A stretch of 64,000 nucleotides of DNA from Paenibacillus amylolyticus. GTDB taxonomy: Bacteria; Bacillota; Bacilli; Paenibacillales; Paenibacillaceae. Within the stretch, counting starts at the first letter, position 1, and each line of letters begins with the position of its first letter. Both the position numbers and the translations under genes were made by a program. Location of the stretch: the NCBI RefSeq assembly GCF_029689945.1, contig NZ_CP121451.1, positions 372,001-436,000 of the forward strand, given 5' to 3'. The notes under the pieces are model-generated. The model worked only from the letters and a program-made list of their open reading frames with translations, was not told the DNA's origin and did not search any database. Positions 7,457 to 17,180 of the stretch are shown here, piece by piece.

Positions 7457-9800
7457 TTAAATATCCTTCACACGAAGTACGCGCATAGCGTTCAGGACAG
7501 CAAGCACTGTGACACCCACATCGGAAAATACCGCTTCCCACATGGTAGCTATGCCGAACACACCGAGTAGCAGGAAGATCGCCTTAACGCCCAGAGCAAA
7601 TGCGATATTCTGCCATACAATCATGCGTGTACGCTTGGCAATGCGGATTGCACTCGCAAGTTTGGACGGTTCATCGGTCATAATGACCACATCCGCTGCT
7701 TCAATCGCAGCATCCGAACCCAGGCCACCCATCGCTACACCCACGTCGGCACGTGCCAGTACAGGTGTATCGTTAATGCCATCACCGACAAACACCATTT
7801 TCTCCTTCGGAGATTTGGCAGCTTCCAGTTGCTCCAGCCGCTCGACTTTGTCCTGTGGCAGCAATTCAGCATAGACCTCATCCACACCCAGCTCGCGACC
7901 TACTGCTTCACCCACGGCTTTGGAATCGCCTGTCAGCATGACCGTTTGGCGGATGCCAAGCTTCTTCAGTGCCTGAATGGCAGCTGCTGAATCATCCTTC
8001 ACTTCATCGGCAATGACCAGATGACCCACATACACGCCAGCTTCAGCAACATGCACGATCGTGCCGGCCATTTCCGGTGTGGTATAGGATATCCCTGCCT
8101 GCTCCATTAATTTGGCGTTGCCTGCCAGCACTTCCCGACCATCCACGCTCACCTTGATCCCGTGTCCGGCAACTTCATCATAACCTTCCACACCTTGTGT
8201 GGGAATGGCTTTGGCCCAAGCTGCGCGAATGGATTCGGCTATCGGATGATTGGAGTTGGCTTCAGCAACAGCTGCAAGCTTCATCAGTTCTTCTTCGGTG
8301 CGTCCCCCTTCGGGACGAATGGCAGTTACTTTGAATACACCTTTGGTTAGTGTACCCGTTTTATCAAAAACAACAACTTTCACATCGTTCAATGCTTCAA
8401 GATAATTACTGCCTTTGACAAGAATCCCGTTACGTGAAGCTGCTCCAATGCCACCGAAGAATCCAAGTGGAATAGAGACCACCAGCGCACAAGGGCATGA
8501 GATCACCAGGAAGACCAAGGCACGATAGATCCAATCGGCAAATGTTGCACCACTAAGGATCAACGGCGGAACAAAGGCAATCAGGGCTGCAAGGATAACC
8601 ACAACCGGTGTGTAATAACGGGCAAATTTACTAATAAAATGCTCTGTTTTCGCCTTCCGGCTACTCGCGTTTTGCACCAAATCCAAAATTTTGGATACCG
8701 TTGATTCACCAAACGTTTTGGTTACTTCAATCTTCAACATCCCGTTTTTGTTTACAAATCCACTAAGTGCATCACTTCCGGGTTCCAGCTCACGAGGTAC
8801 TGACTCACCTGTCAGGGCAGAAGTGTCCACCATGGAACGCCCAGTTTTAACGATCCCATCCAGCGGTACTCGCTCTCCTGCTTTCACGACTATACGGTCA
8901 CCGATTCGTACGGCTTCCGGAGATACACGCTGTGTCTCGTCACCTGATCCCGTCAGGATATTCGCGTAGTCCGGGCGAATGTCCATCAGGGACTGAATCG
9001 ACTTGCGTGACCGGTTAACCGCCATGCCCTGAAACAGCTCCCCGAGCTGATAAAGAGCATGACCGCTACCCCTTCAGGATACTCACCAATGGCAAATGCA
9101 CCCAAGGTAGCGACGGTCATCAGGAAGTATTCATCGAACACCTGACCGCGGATGATGTTTTTGGATGCCTGGAGCACGATGTCTCCCCGGCAATCAGATA
9201 CGCGAGCGCATAGAGAGTAAACTGTGCCCATCCTTCCAGCGGCGACCAGATTGCAGCTGCGAGCAACACAGAACCGGCAGCAAGACGAGCAAGCAATACT
9301 TTGGTCTGGCCTGCACCATGTTCATGCGAATGGCCTGCATGGGCATCGTGATCATGAGTATGGCTATGATCATGATTATGTCCGGCATGACTTCCGTGCT
9401 CATGTGCGTGAACCTGCGAATCTCCATGATCATGCGTATGCGAGTGATTTCCATGTGAATGTGAATGTCCATGATCATGTCCGGCATGGTCATGACCGTG
9501 GTCGTGTGAACCAGCCGCACTCCCTGTATGGGCGTGCACATGCCCGTTCATCTGTTTTCCTTTTTCCGAGATTCGAATATGCGGCTCCAACCGAAGCACT
9601 TTGCGCTTCGCTTCTTCGACTACCTGTTCATCCATATCAGAGGTGGTGTGCAGCGATAATGTTTTGGTAACAAAATTGACGGAGCATTCGTTAATGCCCT
9701 TAATTTTTTTGACACCGTTCTCGATCTTTAATGCGCAGTTCGCGCAGTCCAACCCGTCAAGCAGCAGTTCCCTTTTCACCTGTTCCTGTCCGGTTCCCAT
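7457..9800 (-). CDS. cadA: Zn/Cd/Pb-translocating P1B-type ATPase (two apparent frameshifts)
   Basis: The parts, in order from 9800: an HMA metal-binding domain with GLDCANC, a histidine-rich stretch (about 30 His in 75 residues), the first membrane pair, the TGES actuator loop, the ion-binding CPC motif (ISCPCALVVS), the phosphorylated DKTGTLT and the hinge GDGINDTP. This is the ZntA/CadA/ZosA type that exports soft divalent metals. The frame breaks at 9185-9188 (CCCC; one G missing on the coding strand) and at 9052-9054 (AAA; one T missing). Restoring both gives a continuous protein of about 781 aa through GGDIVLQASKN and LFYQLGELFQG. A CadC-like repressor is divergent. Confidence 0.9.
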
Positions 9801-9853
9801 GTGAATTCTCCCCTTTGCAGTACAAAAACAATGTTATCATTCAACTTCATTCA

Positions 9854-9877
9854 ATATATGAGCACTCATTCATATGT
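9854..9877. promoter_or_regulatory. Possible ArsR/SmtB-type operator between cadA and arsR
   Basis: An imperfect inverted repeat (ATATGAG-N6-TTCATAT) lies in the divergent intergenic region. Metal-sensing ArsR repressors bind imperfect 12-2-12 AT-rich repeats with TGA..TCA cores. The match is only approximate. Confidence 0.4.
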
Positions 9878-10027
9878 TTGGTTAACCCTATTATATGCAC
9901 GCCTAAACATGAGTGTCAACAATCGTTGTTGATTTTTCATACAGATTATGCTAATAGTAATCATTTCGCTTTAGGCCGTTTTTGGATATAATAGAGCTAT
10001 AGTTGTTAACATAGGCGGTGATAGGAA

Positions 10028-10399
10028 ATGGAACAACCGGTTAAAGCACCAAGCGAATGTGATGCAGCCTGCTCAGGTACTGAAGCGGACGTGCAGACGA
10101 TTCGCACTTCACTCATAGATCGGGAGACCTCTTCCGAGATGGCAGATTGGTTCAAGGCATTCAGCGACCCAACACGTCTACGTATTATTGATGCGCTGTT
10201 ACAGAAGGAATTATGTGTGCATGACCTGACGGTTCTGCTCGACATGGGACAGTCGGCCATTTCACACCAGCTGCGTTCACTCCGCAACATGCGGATTGTC
10301 AAGCGGCGCAAGGAAGGCAAGACCGTTTACTACTCTCTGGATGATGCTCATATTGAGCAGATTTTCCTGCAAACGCTCCAGCATATTAAACACAGCTAG
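10028..10399 (+). CDS. ArsR/SmtB-family metal-responsive repressor (CadC-like)
   Basis: A 123-residue winged-helix repressor. The N-terminal extension contains cysteines (ECDAACSG), then FKAFSDPTRLRIIDALL, the metal-box helix ELCVHDLTVLLDMGQSAISH and the wing RKEGKTVYYSLDD. Cysteines in the N-terminal arm plus the ELCV cysteine resemble the alpha3N soft-metal site of CadC; the C-terminal DDAHIEQIF could provide an alpha5 site. It sits divergent to the Zn/Cd ATPase and presumably represses it until metal binds. Its own transcript ends at the hairpin at 10422-10472. Confidence 0.9.
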   Translation: MEQPVKAPSECDAACSGTEADVQTIRTSLIDRETSSEMADWFKAFSDPTRLRIIDALLQKELCVHDLTVLLDMGQSAISHQLRSLRNMRIVKRRKEGKTVYYSLDDAHIEQIFLQTLQHIKHS

Positions 10400-10421
10400 A
10401 CAGCAGCCAAGCTAGTTCATG

Positions 10422-10472
10422 AAGAAGAACCCTCGCCTCTCGGCTATATGGCCGATGGACGGGGTTCTTCTT
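10422..10472 (+). terminator. Terminator hairpin after the arsR gene
   Basis: AAGAAGAACCC pairs with GGGGTTCTTCTT around an inner CGGC..GCCG helix, just after the stop at 10399. Confidence 0.65.
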
Positions 10473-10549
10473 GGTAAGGGTACCGTTTATACAAGATACA
10501 ACGTGACGATTTCTTCTAATTCCCCATCCATTGCAGCTTGTCAGTTCGG

Positions 10550-11710
10550 CTACAACAGATTGTTCTTGTTCGGATCGTACAGGCCGGATCTGTCCTTGAA
10601 CCAGTTGAAGATATGCGATACACATACTTTTAGCACCGCGTACCCTGGAACAGCGAGCAGTATGCCCACGACTCCAAACAGATTACCCGACGTCAGAATG
10701 ACAAAGATAATCGTGATGGGATGAATCTTCAGCGTTTTGCCCATGATCTGTGGAGAGATGAATTTACCTTCAATTAACTGCACGATCGTCCACACGGCAA
10801 CCATTTTCAGCAGCATCACCGGCGAAGTAACCAGAGCCACGATTAACGCAGGTGTAATCGCAATCGCAGGTCCCAGATACGGAACAACACTCGTGAATGA
10901 TGCGATAATGGCAAGGATCAGCGCATAGTCCAGACCAATAACCATATAACCGATGTAGAGCAGAATACCGATGCAGAAGCTGACAATAATCTGTCCACGA
11001 ATGAATGAACTGATCTGGTGATTGATATCTTCCAGCACATGCATGGCGCCCGTACGGCTCTTGATCGGCAGGAAGGACAGAATTTTGGCCGGCAGCTTCT
11101 TGCCGTCTTTCAGCAGATAGAACAGAATAAACGGAACCGTTACGATGGAAAGTACGGTCTCCGTGAAAGCCCCGAGGAATCCGCCCAACTTGGTCCAGGT
11201 CGAGTTCAGAATTTCAGTAGCCTTCTGGGAGATGGTTCCCCACCAGTCCTGTGAATTCAGGTTCACCGTCTCCTGCAATTGACTGAACAGTTGGCTGCCC
11301 GTGAGTTCCTCAAACTGTTGTTTTACCGTCTCGCTGTATGTTGGGAAATTCTCGATCAACCCCATAATCTGGTTCCGCACAACCGGAATGACTGCCAGCA
11401 CAACGACGGTCAGAATGCCTCCGATCGCAAGATACAGAATCAGAATGGACCAGCCGCGCTTGATTTTCCAGCGCTCCATCACATCCACAATCGGATTCAG
11501 CAGATAGTAGAGTATGCCTGACAGAATAATAGGTAACACAATGGTTTTGATGAGTACAGCAAGCGGATGAAGAACAAAGGATACTTTGGTCAGAACCATG
11601 ATGTTCAGTCCCACCAATAGCAAAATTAGCAGAAACAGGACAAACTTGTTGTTAAGAAAAAATCGCTTGAACCGCTCCGGCCATACGCGGGGTTGCTCAG
11701 GTTGCTCCAT
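10550..11710 (-). CDS. AI-2E family transporter (UPF0118 membrane protein)
   Basis: A 386-residue protein with about eight membrane segments. It has the family layout: an N-terminal pair of helices, a long amphipathic domain (about residues 110-190, with [10 protein letters not shown]), then the conserved [18 protein letters not shown] block and the end [21 protein letters not shown]. Family members have been linked to autoinducer-2 export or Na+/H+ antiport; the substrate here is not known. It stands alone between the ArsR gene and the luciferase-like gene, in a direction convergent with arsR. The start at 11710 is the first Met of the frame. Confidence 0.9.
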   Translation of the reverse strand: MEQPEQPRVWPERFKRFFLNNKFVLFLLILLLVGLNIMVLTKVSFVLHPLAVLIKTIVLPIILSGILYYLLNPIVDVMERWKIKRGWSILILYLAIGGILTVVVLAVIPVVRNQIMGLIENFPTYSETVKQQFEELTGSQLFSQLQETVNLNSQDWWGTISQKATEILNSTWTKLGGFLGAFTETVLSIVTVPFILFYLLKDGKKLPAKILSFLPIKSRTGAMHVLEDINHQISSFIRGQIIVSFCIGILLYIGYMVIGLDYALILAIIASFTSVVPYLGPAIAITPALIVALVTSPVMLLKMVAVWTIVQLIEGKFISPQIMGKTLKIHPITIIFVILTSGNLFGVVGILLAVPGYAVLKVCVSHIFNWFKDRSGLYDPNKNNLL

Positions 11711-11938
11711 AGGCGTGTCGTCCTCTCTTATGTATCCTTAATTTAGTAATCAAACTGTAAATCTAGCTAAACTCCCCTTACTCACGAATAAAAAAATACC
11801 TTGTACAAGCCAACATATGTATAACACTTTGGATTTATACGTATGGTGCTGTTTAACCGTTTCAAATTAAACCGGTAAAGTCATTTTACCCCAAAATGAG
11901 TCTTCTGCCCCACACGAAACATTTGCAAATTTTCCCTA
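11711..11938. other. Intergenic region upstream of the AI-2E gene
   Basis: AT-rich leader of the gene starting at 11710 on the minus strand. No open frame with a ribosome site and no clear regulatory fold was seen. Confidence 0.5.
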
Positions 11939-11973
11939 TAAAAAAGGCTCGCCTCACTGGGAGGACGAACCTT
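11939..11973 (-). terminator. Rho-independent terminator of the luciferase-like gene
   Basis: On the minus strand AAGGTTCGTCCTC pairs with GAGGCGAGCCTT and is followed by a T tract, about 54 bases after the stop at 12027. Confidence 0.75.
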
Positions 11974-12026
11974 AAATTTGGAGCTATAACTTACCATTGA
12001 GCCTGCTTTTATGCTGAAAATTAGGA

Positions 12027-13062
12027 TTATGCTTTGCCCGCCAACTGTGCGATTAACTCATAGGAATGCAGACGTGCCTTATGATCATATATCATCGACG
12101 TAATAATCAGCTCATCTGCCTGTGTCTGCCGAATGAAGGACTCCAGCTGTCCACGTACGGTTTCCGGGGAACCATTCACGGCGGCCTTCAGCGTCTGCTC
12201 CACACCGGCCTTTTCGCGATCCGTCCATTTGCCTTCCATCTCTGCCGGAGGCTGTACCAATCCTGTTGTGCCGCGAATAATGTTCAGGAACTGCTGCTGC
12301 ATCGTTGTACCCAGCCATGCTGCTTCCTCATCTGTATCCGCAACAACAGCATTAACCCCAACAATTACATGTGGCTCCTTCAAGCTGTCAGATGGTTGAA
12401 AATTGTTTCGATACGTCTCCAGTGCAATGCGTGTGTAATCGGGCGAGAAGTGGCTGGCAAAAGCAAACGGCAATCCCAGCTGACCTGCCAGACGTGCGCT
12501 GAAATCACTGGACCCCAGCAGATAGATGGGAATATTCAATCCTTCTCCAGGAACTGCGCGAACAGGTGCATGATAAGATGTCGCCGAAGCATCAAAGTAT
12601 GCTCTAAGCTCTGCCAGAAGTTCCGGGAAATCTTCCCCGCTGTTCAGATCTTTGCGTAGCGCCAGCGATGTACGGCGGTCACTGCCTGGTGCACGACCCA
12701 GACCCAGGTCAATTCTGCCAGGATACAGGGATTCCAATGTACCGAACTGCTCAGCAATGACAAGCGGTGCATGGTTAGGCAACGATGATGCCTCCTGAAC
12801 CCAGACGAATCGTGTTGGTTCCACCAGCCAGATATCCAATAACGACCGAAGTTGCGGAAGAAGCAATACCTGGCATGTTGTGATGTTCTGCTACCCAGTA
12901 ACGGTGGTATCCCCAACGCTCAGCATGCTGCGCCAGATCCAGACTGTTGCGCAAAGCATCAGCTGGTGTTGCACCTACAACGACGGGAGCCAGATCCAGG
13001 ATGGAAAGCTTAACGTCTTGAATATGTTCTTTATGGGATGAAGCCGTATTTTCTGTGGTCAT
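12027..13062 (-). CDS. Luciferase-like flavin monooxygenase family protein (one apparent frameshift)
   Basis: Two overlapping frames together encode a bacterial-luciferase-fold protein of about 344 residues. The start is SILDLAPVV, with the [18 protein letters not shown] segment near residue 60. The second half begins at [14 protein letters not shown] and continues [12 protein letters not shown], the signature of the MsnO8-type LLM class. The frames join at 12781-12786, where one extra base (AACGATGATG) appears; removing it gives the family sequence GGIMLPNHAP. These enzymes use reduced FMN or F420 on unknown substrates. An ArsR-type regulator gene lies just upstream on the same strand. Confidence 0.85.
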
Positions 13063-13221
13063 TATCGTTTATTCTCCTCAATGATTATATTTTTGTATAT
13101 CCAGATATATAGATTAATTAGATCGCAACTGGATATGGTGATGTGATGATAAACGAGCCGTTTACATCCGGACGGAATCCCTGCCTGCATGTGCATCCTA
13201 GCTTCCGTTCCGGCATCCGGC

Positions 13222-13533
13222 TTATAACTCGTTCTGCACGTACTCGGCAAATTGACGGATCGTCTCTTCGTTCCGCCGATAATACGTCCATTGTCCTCTG
13301 CGCTCGGAGAGCAACAACCCTGCCTTAAGCATCGTCAGCAGATAACTGGAGATAACCGACTGAGCCAGTCCAGCCTTCAGTTGAATTGTGCCAACGCAGA
13401 TACCGTTCTTGCCACCATCCGGATGCTGAGATAGTTCCAGCGGCGGAAAGTGTTGCTCCGGGTTTTTGAGCCACAACAAGATTTGTCTACGTGTCTCGTT
13501 CGATAAAGCTTTGAATATGAGTATAGGTTCCAT
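13222..13533 (-). CDS. ArsR-family winged-helix regulator
   Basis: The 103-residue product reads MEPILIFKALSNETRRQILL at its start, then a variable segment containing GGKNGICVGTIQ, the recognition helix AGLAQSVISSYLLTMLKAGL and the wing ERRGQWTYYRR. This is a standard ArsR fold without the usual ELCV metal cysteines, although one cysteine is present in the variable segment. The sensing mode may be thiol- or ligand-based. I start it at the ATG at 13533, with GGGGG 13 bases upstream; two in-frame upstream starts exist. It precedes the luciferase-like gene on the same strand, which it may control. Confidence 0.85.
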   Translation of the reverse strand: MEPILIFKALSNETRRQILLWLKNPEQHFPPLELSQHPDGGKNGICVGTIQLKAGLAQSVISSYLLTMLKAGLLLSERRGQWTYYRRNEETIRQFAEYVQNEL

Positions 13534-13579
13534 GGGTACGATTATACCCCCTTTCATCCATTTTGCAAACACATGAGAC

Positions 13580-13607
13580 AAACAAACCGACTCATGATCG
13601 AGTCGGT
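13580..13607 (-). terminator. Rho-independent terminator of the NAD(P)H oxidoreductase gene
   Basis: A perfect 8-bp stem (ACCGACTC / GAGTCGGT) with a T-rich tail on the minus strand lies 53 bases after the stop at 13660. Confidence 0.7.
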
Positions 13608-13659
13608 CTGGAATCATATGGAATACATATAGAGTACCTATAGGGATTCCGCATTCATA

Positions 13660-14241
13660 TTAGAATTGGGTTGTAACGGTTTGTTTAACCTGATCCAGCA
13701 TGGCTTGATATGCGGGTGCATCCAGATATCCAATACTGCCGAAGAGCAGATGATCTACTGCTTCAATGCCTACAAAATCGAAGATACCTACGTCTGAAGT
13801 TATTTTCAATCCAGCAGTCATGCCAATCTGATTATAAATTTCACTCGGTGTACCATGTGTATTGATGATGAGTCCTTTTTTGCCTGTCAGCAATTTCTCA
13901 ATTCCCGCTTCACCAGCTGCATATGCAAAACCATAGGCGAATACACGGTCAACATATCCTTTCATAATGGCAGGAAGACCTGTCCACCAGATCGGATAGA
14001 TGAATGTAATGGCTTCTGCATCCGCCACATACTTTTGCTCAGTCGCGATATCCTGTGGCGTCTGTCCTGCACGCATGGAAGCTGTATCGGCTTCTGTCAG
14101 TACGGGTTGGAATCCAAGCTTGTACAAGTCACGAACAACGACTTCATGGCCTTGAGCTTCAAGAGCTTCTACAGCAGTATTAAGGATGGCGTTATTCAGG
14201 CTGTCTGTGTGTGGGTGAGCATATACGATTAGATGTTTCAT
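13660..14241 (-). CDS. Flavodoxin-fold NAD(P)H oxidoreductase (quinone/azo-type)
   Basis: A 193-residue protein with the NQO1/MdaB/YwrO-type flavodoxin fold: HLIVYAHPHTDSLNNAIL for FMN phosphate binding, then IYPIWWTGLPAIMKGYVDRVF, and a C-terminal DFVGIEAVDHLLFGSIG. Such enzymes make two-electron reductions of quinones or electrophiles. The start at 14241 follows GGAGGGATTAATACT. A palindrome, CATAGATATCTATG, 70 bases upstream has a near twin in front of the neighbouring marR gene, which suggests that MarR represses this gene. Confidence 0.9.
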   Translation of the reverse strand: MKHLIVYAHPHTDSLNNAILNTAVEALEAQGHEVVVRDLYKLGFQPVLTEADTASMRAGQTPQDIATEQKYVADAEAITFIYPIWWTGLPAIMKGYVDRVFAYGFAYAAGEAGIEKLLTGKKGLIINTHGTPSEIYNQIGMTAGLKITSDVGIFDFVGIEAVDHLLFGSIGYLDAPAYQAMLDQVKQTVTTQF

Positions 14242-14310
14242 AGTATTAATCCCTCCAGATTGGTTTGAGTTAGGTTGCGAAAACGGGGTTACATTGATAC
14301 CTCCCACATG

Positions 14311-14324
14311 CATAGATATCTATG
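14311..14324. promoter_or_regulatory. Putative MarR operator 1
   Basis: CATAGATATCTATG is a perfect palindrome upstream of the oxidoreductase gene. A near-identical element (TATAGATGTCTATG) lies in front of marR. Confidence 0.65.
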
Positions 14325-14412
14325 TATATGGTTAAAAAAATATTTGTTCTCCTCTGTCTCCATCCCGCTCAATCATATCAGGGAGGAGGTTGCAGACAGA
14401 AGAGTTCAACCA

Positions 14413-14835
14413 TTATAACTTTCGGACAATAATGGACAGCAAGCTCTCCAACTGCTCCGACTGTTCATCCGACAGGTCACTATAGATCATGTCATTAATC
14501 TGCTCGGATACCTGATGGAAGATAGGCTCGAGTCGCTTCCCTTGTTCAGTAAGGCGAATCATCGTCACCCGGCTATCTTCGGCACTCTTGCTACGTTCAA
14601 CGTAGCCAAGCTTCTCCAGCTTGTTGACCAGTACCGTTACCGTTGGTTGCGTGCGCTGAACACGTTCAGCCAACATCTTGATTGATAGCGTCTCTTCACG
14701 GTATAAAAACATTAATACATCCCCATGAGAAGGTACAATGCCTGTTACTTCGTGCTGTTCCAATTCGTGAACAATCCGTTTGTTAACATGATCCCTGATT
14801 CGTGCAATCAGTGCAATGGCGTTGTATTTTGGCAT
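14413..14835 (-). CDS. MarR-family transcriptional regulator
   Basis: A 140-residue MarR protein. The helix-turn-helix region is SIKMLAERVQRTQPTVTVLVNKLEKLGYV and the wing is SAEDSRVTMIRLTEQG, in the usual positions (about 50-100). The flanking helices are the dimer interface. There is one operator-like palindrome just before its own start and another before the oxidoreductase gene downstream, a layout typical of redox- or phenol-responsive MarR repressors that control themselves and one detoxifying enzyme. The helical ends contain no cysteine that would point to thiol sensing. Confidence 0.9.
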   Translation of the reverse strand: MPKYNAIALIARIRDHVNKRIVHELEQHEVTGIVPSHGDVLMFLYREETLSIKMLAERVQRTQPTVTVLVNKLEKLGYVERSKSAEDSRVTMIRLTEQGKRLEPIFHQVSEQINDMIYSDLSDEQSEQLESLLSIIVRKL

Positions 14836-14847
14836 GACCTCATTATA

Positions 14848-14861
14848 TATAGATGTCTATG
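14848..14861. promoter_or_regulatory. Putative MarR operator 2 (autoregulatory)
   Basis: TATAGATGTCTATG, 13 bases upstream of the marR start, matches operator 1 at 12 of 14 positions and is nearly palindromic. Confidence 0.65.
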
Positions 14862-14881
14862 TATTTTCAAGTGCTTTTTAT

Positions 14882-14938
14882 AAAAAAGAAAAACAGCCCT
14901 TTCCATCCTTGTACCTGTGGAAAATATCGGGCTGTTTT
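14882..14938 (-). terminator. Rho-independent terminator of the nitroreductase gene
   Basis: AACAGCCC / GGGCTGTT stem with a long loop containing TTTCCA..TGGAAA pairing, then a T run on the minus strand. Confidence 0.8.
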
Positions 14939-15043
14939 GATCCTGTTTTGTTTTTTTATCCTGTGTCCTATAATGTTAGGTCTTGATCTTAAACCTTGAT
15001 CTTAGATCATCGTTCCTGGATTCATGTTGAATTCTTGCTGAAT

Positions 15044-15721
15044 TCAGTTAATCCATTGGGTGATTTTCTCAACGGATTGTCGAGACTTCTCACGCGCGGG
15101 CTCCTCTACCCGATAACCGAAGGTTGCCATCACCGAGACGTCCCATGCACCATCCTCCAGCAAACCCTCTTCTTCCAAAATTCGATGGACATCGTCACGG
15201 CTGAAACCTTCAATCGGACAGGAATCAATCTCGATTTGAGCTGCCGCCGTCATCATGTTGCCGAGTGCAATATACGTCTGCTTGGATGCCCAATCGAACA
15301 ATGATCTTGGATTATCCAGAATTCTCTGGTTATTTTGGAATTTCCCATAAGCCTCACTAGTTAACTTATATACATCATCCGGCATTCCTTTTGTTTCCTT
15401 CAGCATGTACTCTGCATAGGGAGAATTATAACTGGCATCTGACCGTGCCAGGATAACAACAAAATGGCTTGCTGTTGCCAATTGCTTTTGAGCGCCGGAG
15501 GAGACTTCGGACAGGCGCTTGCGCAGGTTCGGATTCTGTACAATCAGAAACTTCCACGGTTCAAGTCCTATGGAACTTGGAGATAATCTGCCCGTTTCCA
15601 ATATAAATTGGAAATCCTCATCCGAGATTTTGCGGGTATCATCAAAAATCTTCGTTGCATGCCGGAATTGATAAGCCTTTATAATGTCTTCTTTTTTCTT
15701 TGAATTTGTTGTAACTCCCAT
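15044..15721 (-). CDS. NAD(P)H-dependent nitroreductase family protein
   Basis: A 225-residue protein of the NfsB/YdgI type. It shows YQFRHATKIFDDTRKISDED at the start (FMN-phosphate arginines), LETGRLSPSSIGLEPWKFLI, the dimer helix ALGNMMTAAAQIEIDSCPIEGF and the terminal VMATFGYR. It reduces nitroaromatics, quinones or flavins with an FMN cofactor as a homodimer. It is divergent from nothing nearby and has its own terminator; together with the MarR/oxidoreductase pair it forms a small redox-detoxification neighbourhood. Confidence 0.92.
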   Translation of the reverse strand: MGVTTNSKKKEDIIKAYQFRHATKIFDDTRKISDEDFQFILETGRLSPSSIGLEPWKFLIVQNPNLRKRLSEVSSGAQKQLATASHFVVILARSDASYNSPYAEYMLKETKGMPDDVYKLTSEAYGKFQNNQRILDNPRSLFDWASKQTYIALGNMMTAAAQIEIDSCPIEGFSRDDVHRILEEEGLLEDGAWDVSVMATFGYRVEEPAREKSRQSVEKITQWIN

Positions 15722-15899
15722 GAAACTCCACGTCCTTTTTTATATATTTTGATGTTGAATCTTCGGTCTCCAGTTTCGGATTTGCTTAAGTATTAGTTTA
15801 GAATCTATATCCGAAAATGAAAAGTACGCACATTATTGTTTCTCAGTTTCTGAAAGTAAGTAATGTATTCTGACAAGGAATATTCGCATCGGGACAGCC

Positions 15900-17180
15900 T
15901 TATAGCTCGCCTCTGGTGATCATTTTGATCCGTCCATCTTCCCTGTATTCAATCTGGAAAACATCCTTGCTCGACTCCAGTTCAAATGTGACGACCCCCA
16001 ATTGCTCAGCATTTCTGTGAAGTTTGTAGGCGTCAAAATTAATGTTAAAAATCTTCTTAACTATTGGCTCCACATTTTGTCTAAGAAGAGACTCATCAAT
16101 ATTATATAATTTCTCATGATAAGCCTCCATCTCTTCACTGTTGCCTATTTCTTGTTGCTCATAATAATTAGCATCCCCTACAGTATAACCCAAGCCCTCT
16201 TTTCCTTCGGTCATCTGTACAAAGTAATTATCTTGAAAGGAAAAAAAGACTGTATCCTTACCAAGCTCATCATCTTTGCTTCGGCTTGTTCTTACCAAAT
16301 CAAGATTGGCTTTACCAGACAGAGCCTCTATCGCTTTTTTGGCATCCGCCAGCGCCGCCTGGGATATTTGATCAGGTCTCAGTTCGCCTGTGATCGAGAC
16401 AGCTTTGTCCTGTCGCCATACAATCTCTCCATAGCCAGTCTCATTCTCTAACGCTAATGTCGTATGCGATACAGGCTCCGACTCACCTTGCTTCATACTC
16501 ACATAACGTTGGACTGCTGCAGGTTTAAGCGTTGGTGCAGCACCTATACTTTGCAATAGTGATGGAACCTGGCGCAGATAACGGTGTTCCAACTCGCTTG
16601 GCTGCATCTCGGCTCTCATCTGGACTTCACGAAGATTGCCTGTAGTCGCATCGAGCCATATCTGCGCATACTCCTTCTCACCTTCATGTCCAGCCTCTAC
16701 ATATACTCTTCCGGACACAGGCAAGTCTTCCACTTTGGTGATCCGCAGCTGCTTACCCAAATCATCCCTCATCGTGATCGCAACATTCCTTTTCATTTTG
16801 TCCGTCAACAGATCCATGCTCAGATTATCAGATAACTGCAACGCTGCTGTCGGATAGACCTGCTCAATCACGGGTTTCACCAGCTGTCCATCATCCCAGA
16901 CCCATAGGAACAATCCAGCAGCAATAACCAACGCACCCGTGCCAGCAACAAGAGGCCCTCTTCTAGTGCGACGTTGGTGTGAAGCATTGCCTACTAGCGC
17001 TCTAAACGGCCTAGGCGACCTGGAACTGTCCTCTGACCTATATCTCTTGTTCGCTTCTTCCGACTTCTTCATCAACTCCACCTGTTGAAGCACATTTCGT
17101 TTATGATCCGCTGTAAAAGGAGAAGACGCAAACGGTCCCTTCCGGATTTCCTTTTCCCATTGCTCATCCTTATGTGTCAT
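15900..17180 (-). CDS. Probable membrane-bound anti-sigma factor partner of the adjacent ECF sigma factor
   Basis: About 426 residues. The first about 80 are charged and cytoplasmic (HKDEQWEKEIRKGPF and RNVLQQVELMKK). One membrane helix follows (VAGTGALVIAAGLFLWVW), and the large rest would be outside the membrane, with repeated PepSY-like alternating segments. Its ATG overlaps the sigma factor stop by 4 bases (ATGA) and has AGGAG upstream, so translation is coupled. Gene order and topology fit an anti-sigma factor that holds the sigma at the membrane until an envelope signal arrives. No zinc-binding HxxxCxxC motif is seen, so this part is inference. Confidence 0.7.
   Translation of the reverse strand: MTHKDEQWEKEIRKGPFASSPFTADHKRNVLQQVELMKKSEEANKRYRSEDSSRSPRPFRALVGNASHQRRTRRGPLVAGTGALVIAAGLFLWVWDDGQLVKPVIEQVYPTAALQLSDNLSMDLLTDKMKRNVAITMRDDLGKQLRITKVEDLPVSGRVYVEAGHEGEKEYAQIWLDATTGNLREVQMRAEMQPSELEHRYLRQVPSLLQSIGAAPTLKPAAVQRYVSMKQGESEPVSHTTLALENETGYGEIVWRQDKAVSITGELRPDQISQAALADAKKAIEALSGKANLDLVRTSRSKDDELGKDTVFFSFQDNYFVQMTEGKEGLGYTVGDANYYEQQEIGNSEEMEAYHEKLYNIDESLLRQNVEPIVKKIFNINFDAYKLHRNAEQLGVVTFELESSKDVFQIEYREDGRIKMITRGEL

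Noticed and set aside
9165..9804. Plus-strand and third-frame open frames opposite the histidine-rich part of cadA (Met/His-rich)
   Set aside because: They are shadows of the CAT/CAC-rich repeat on the coding strand.
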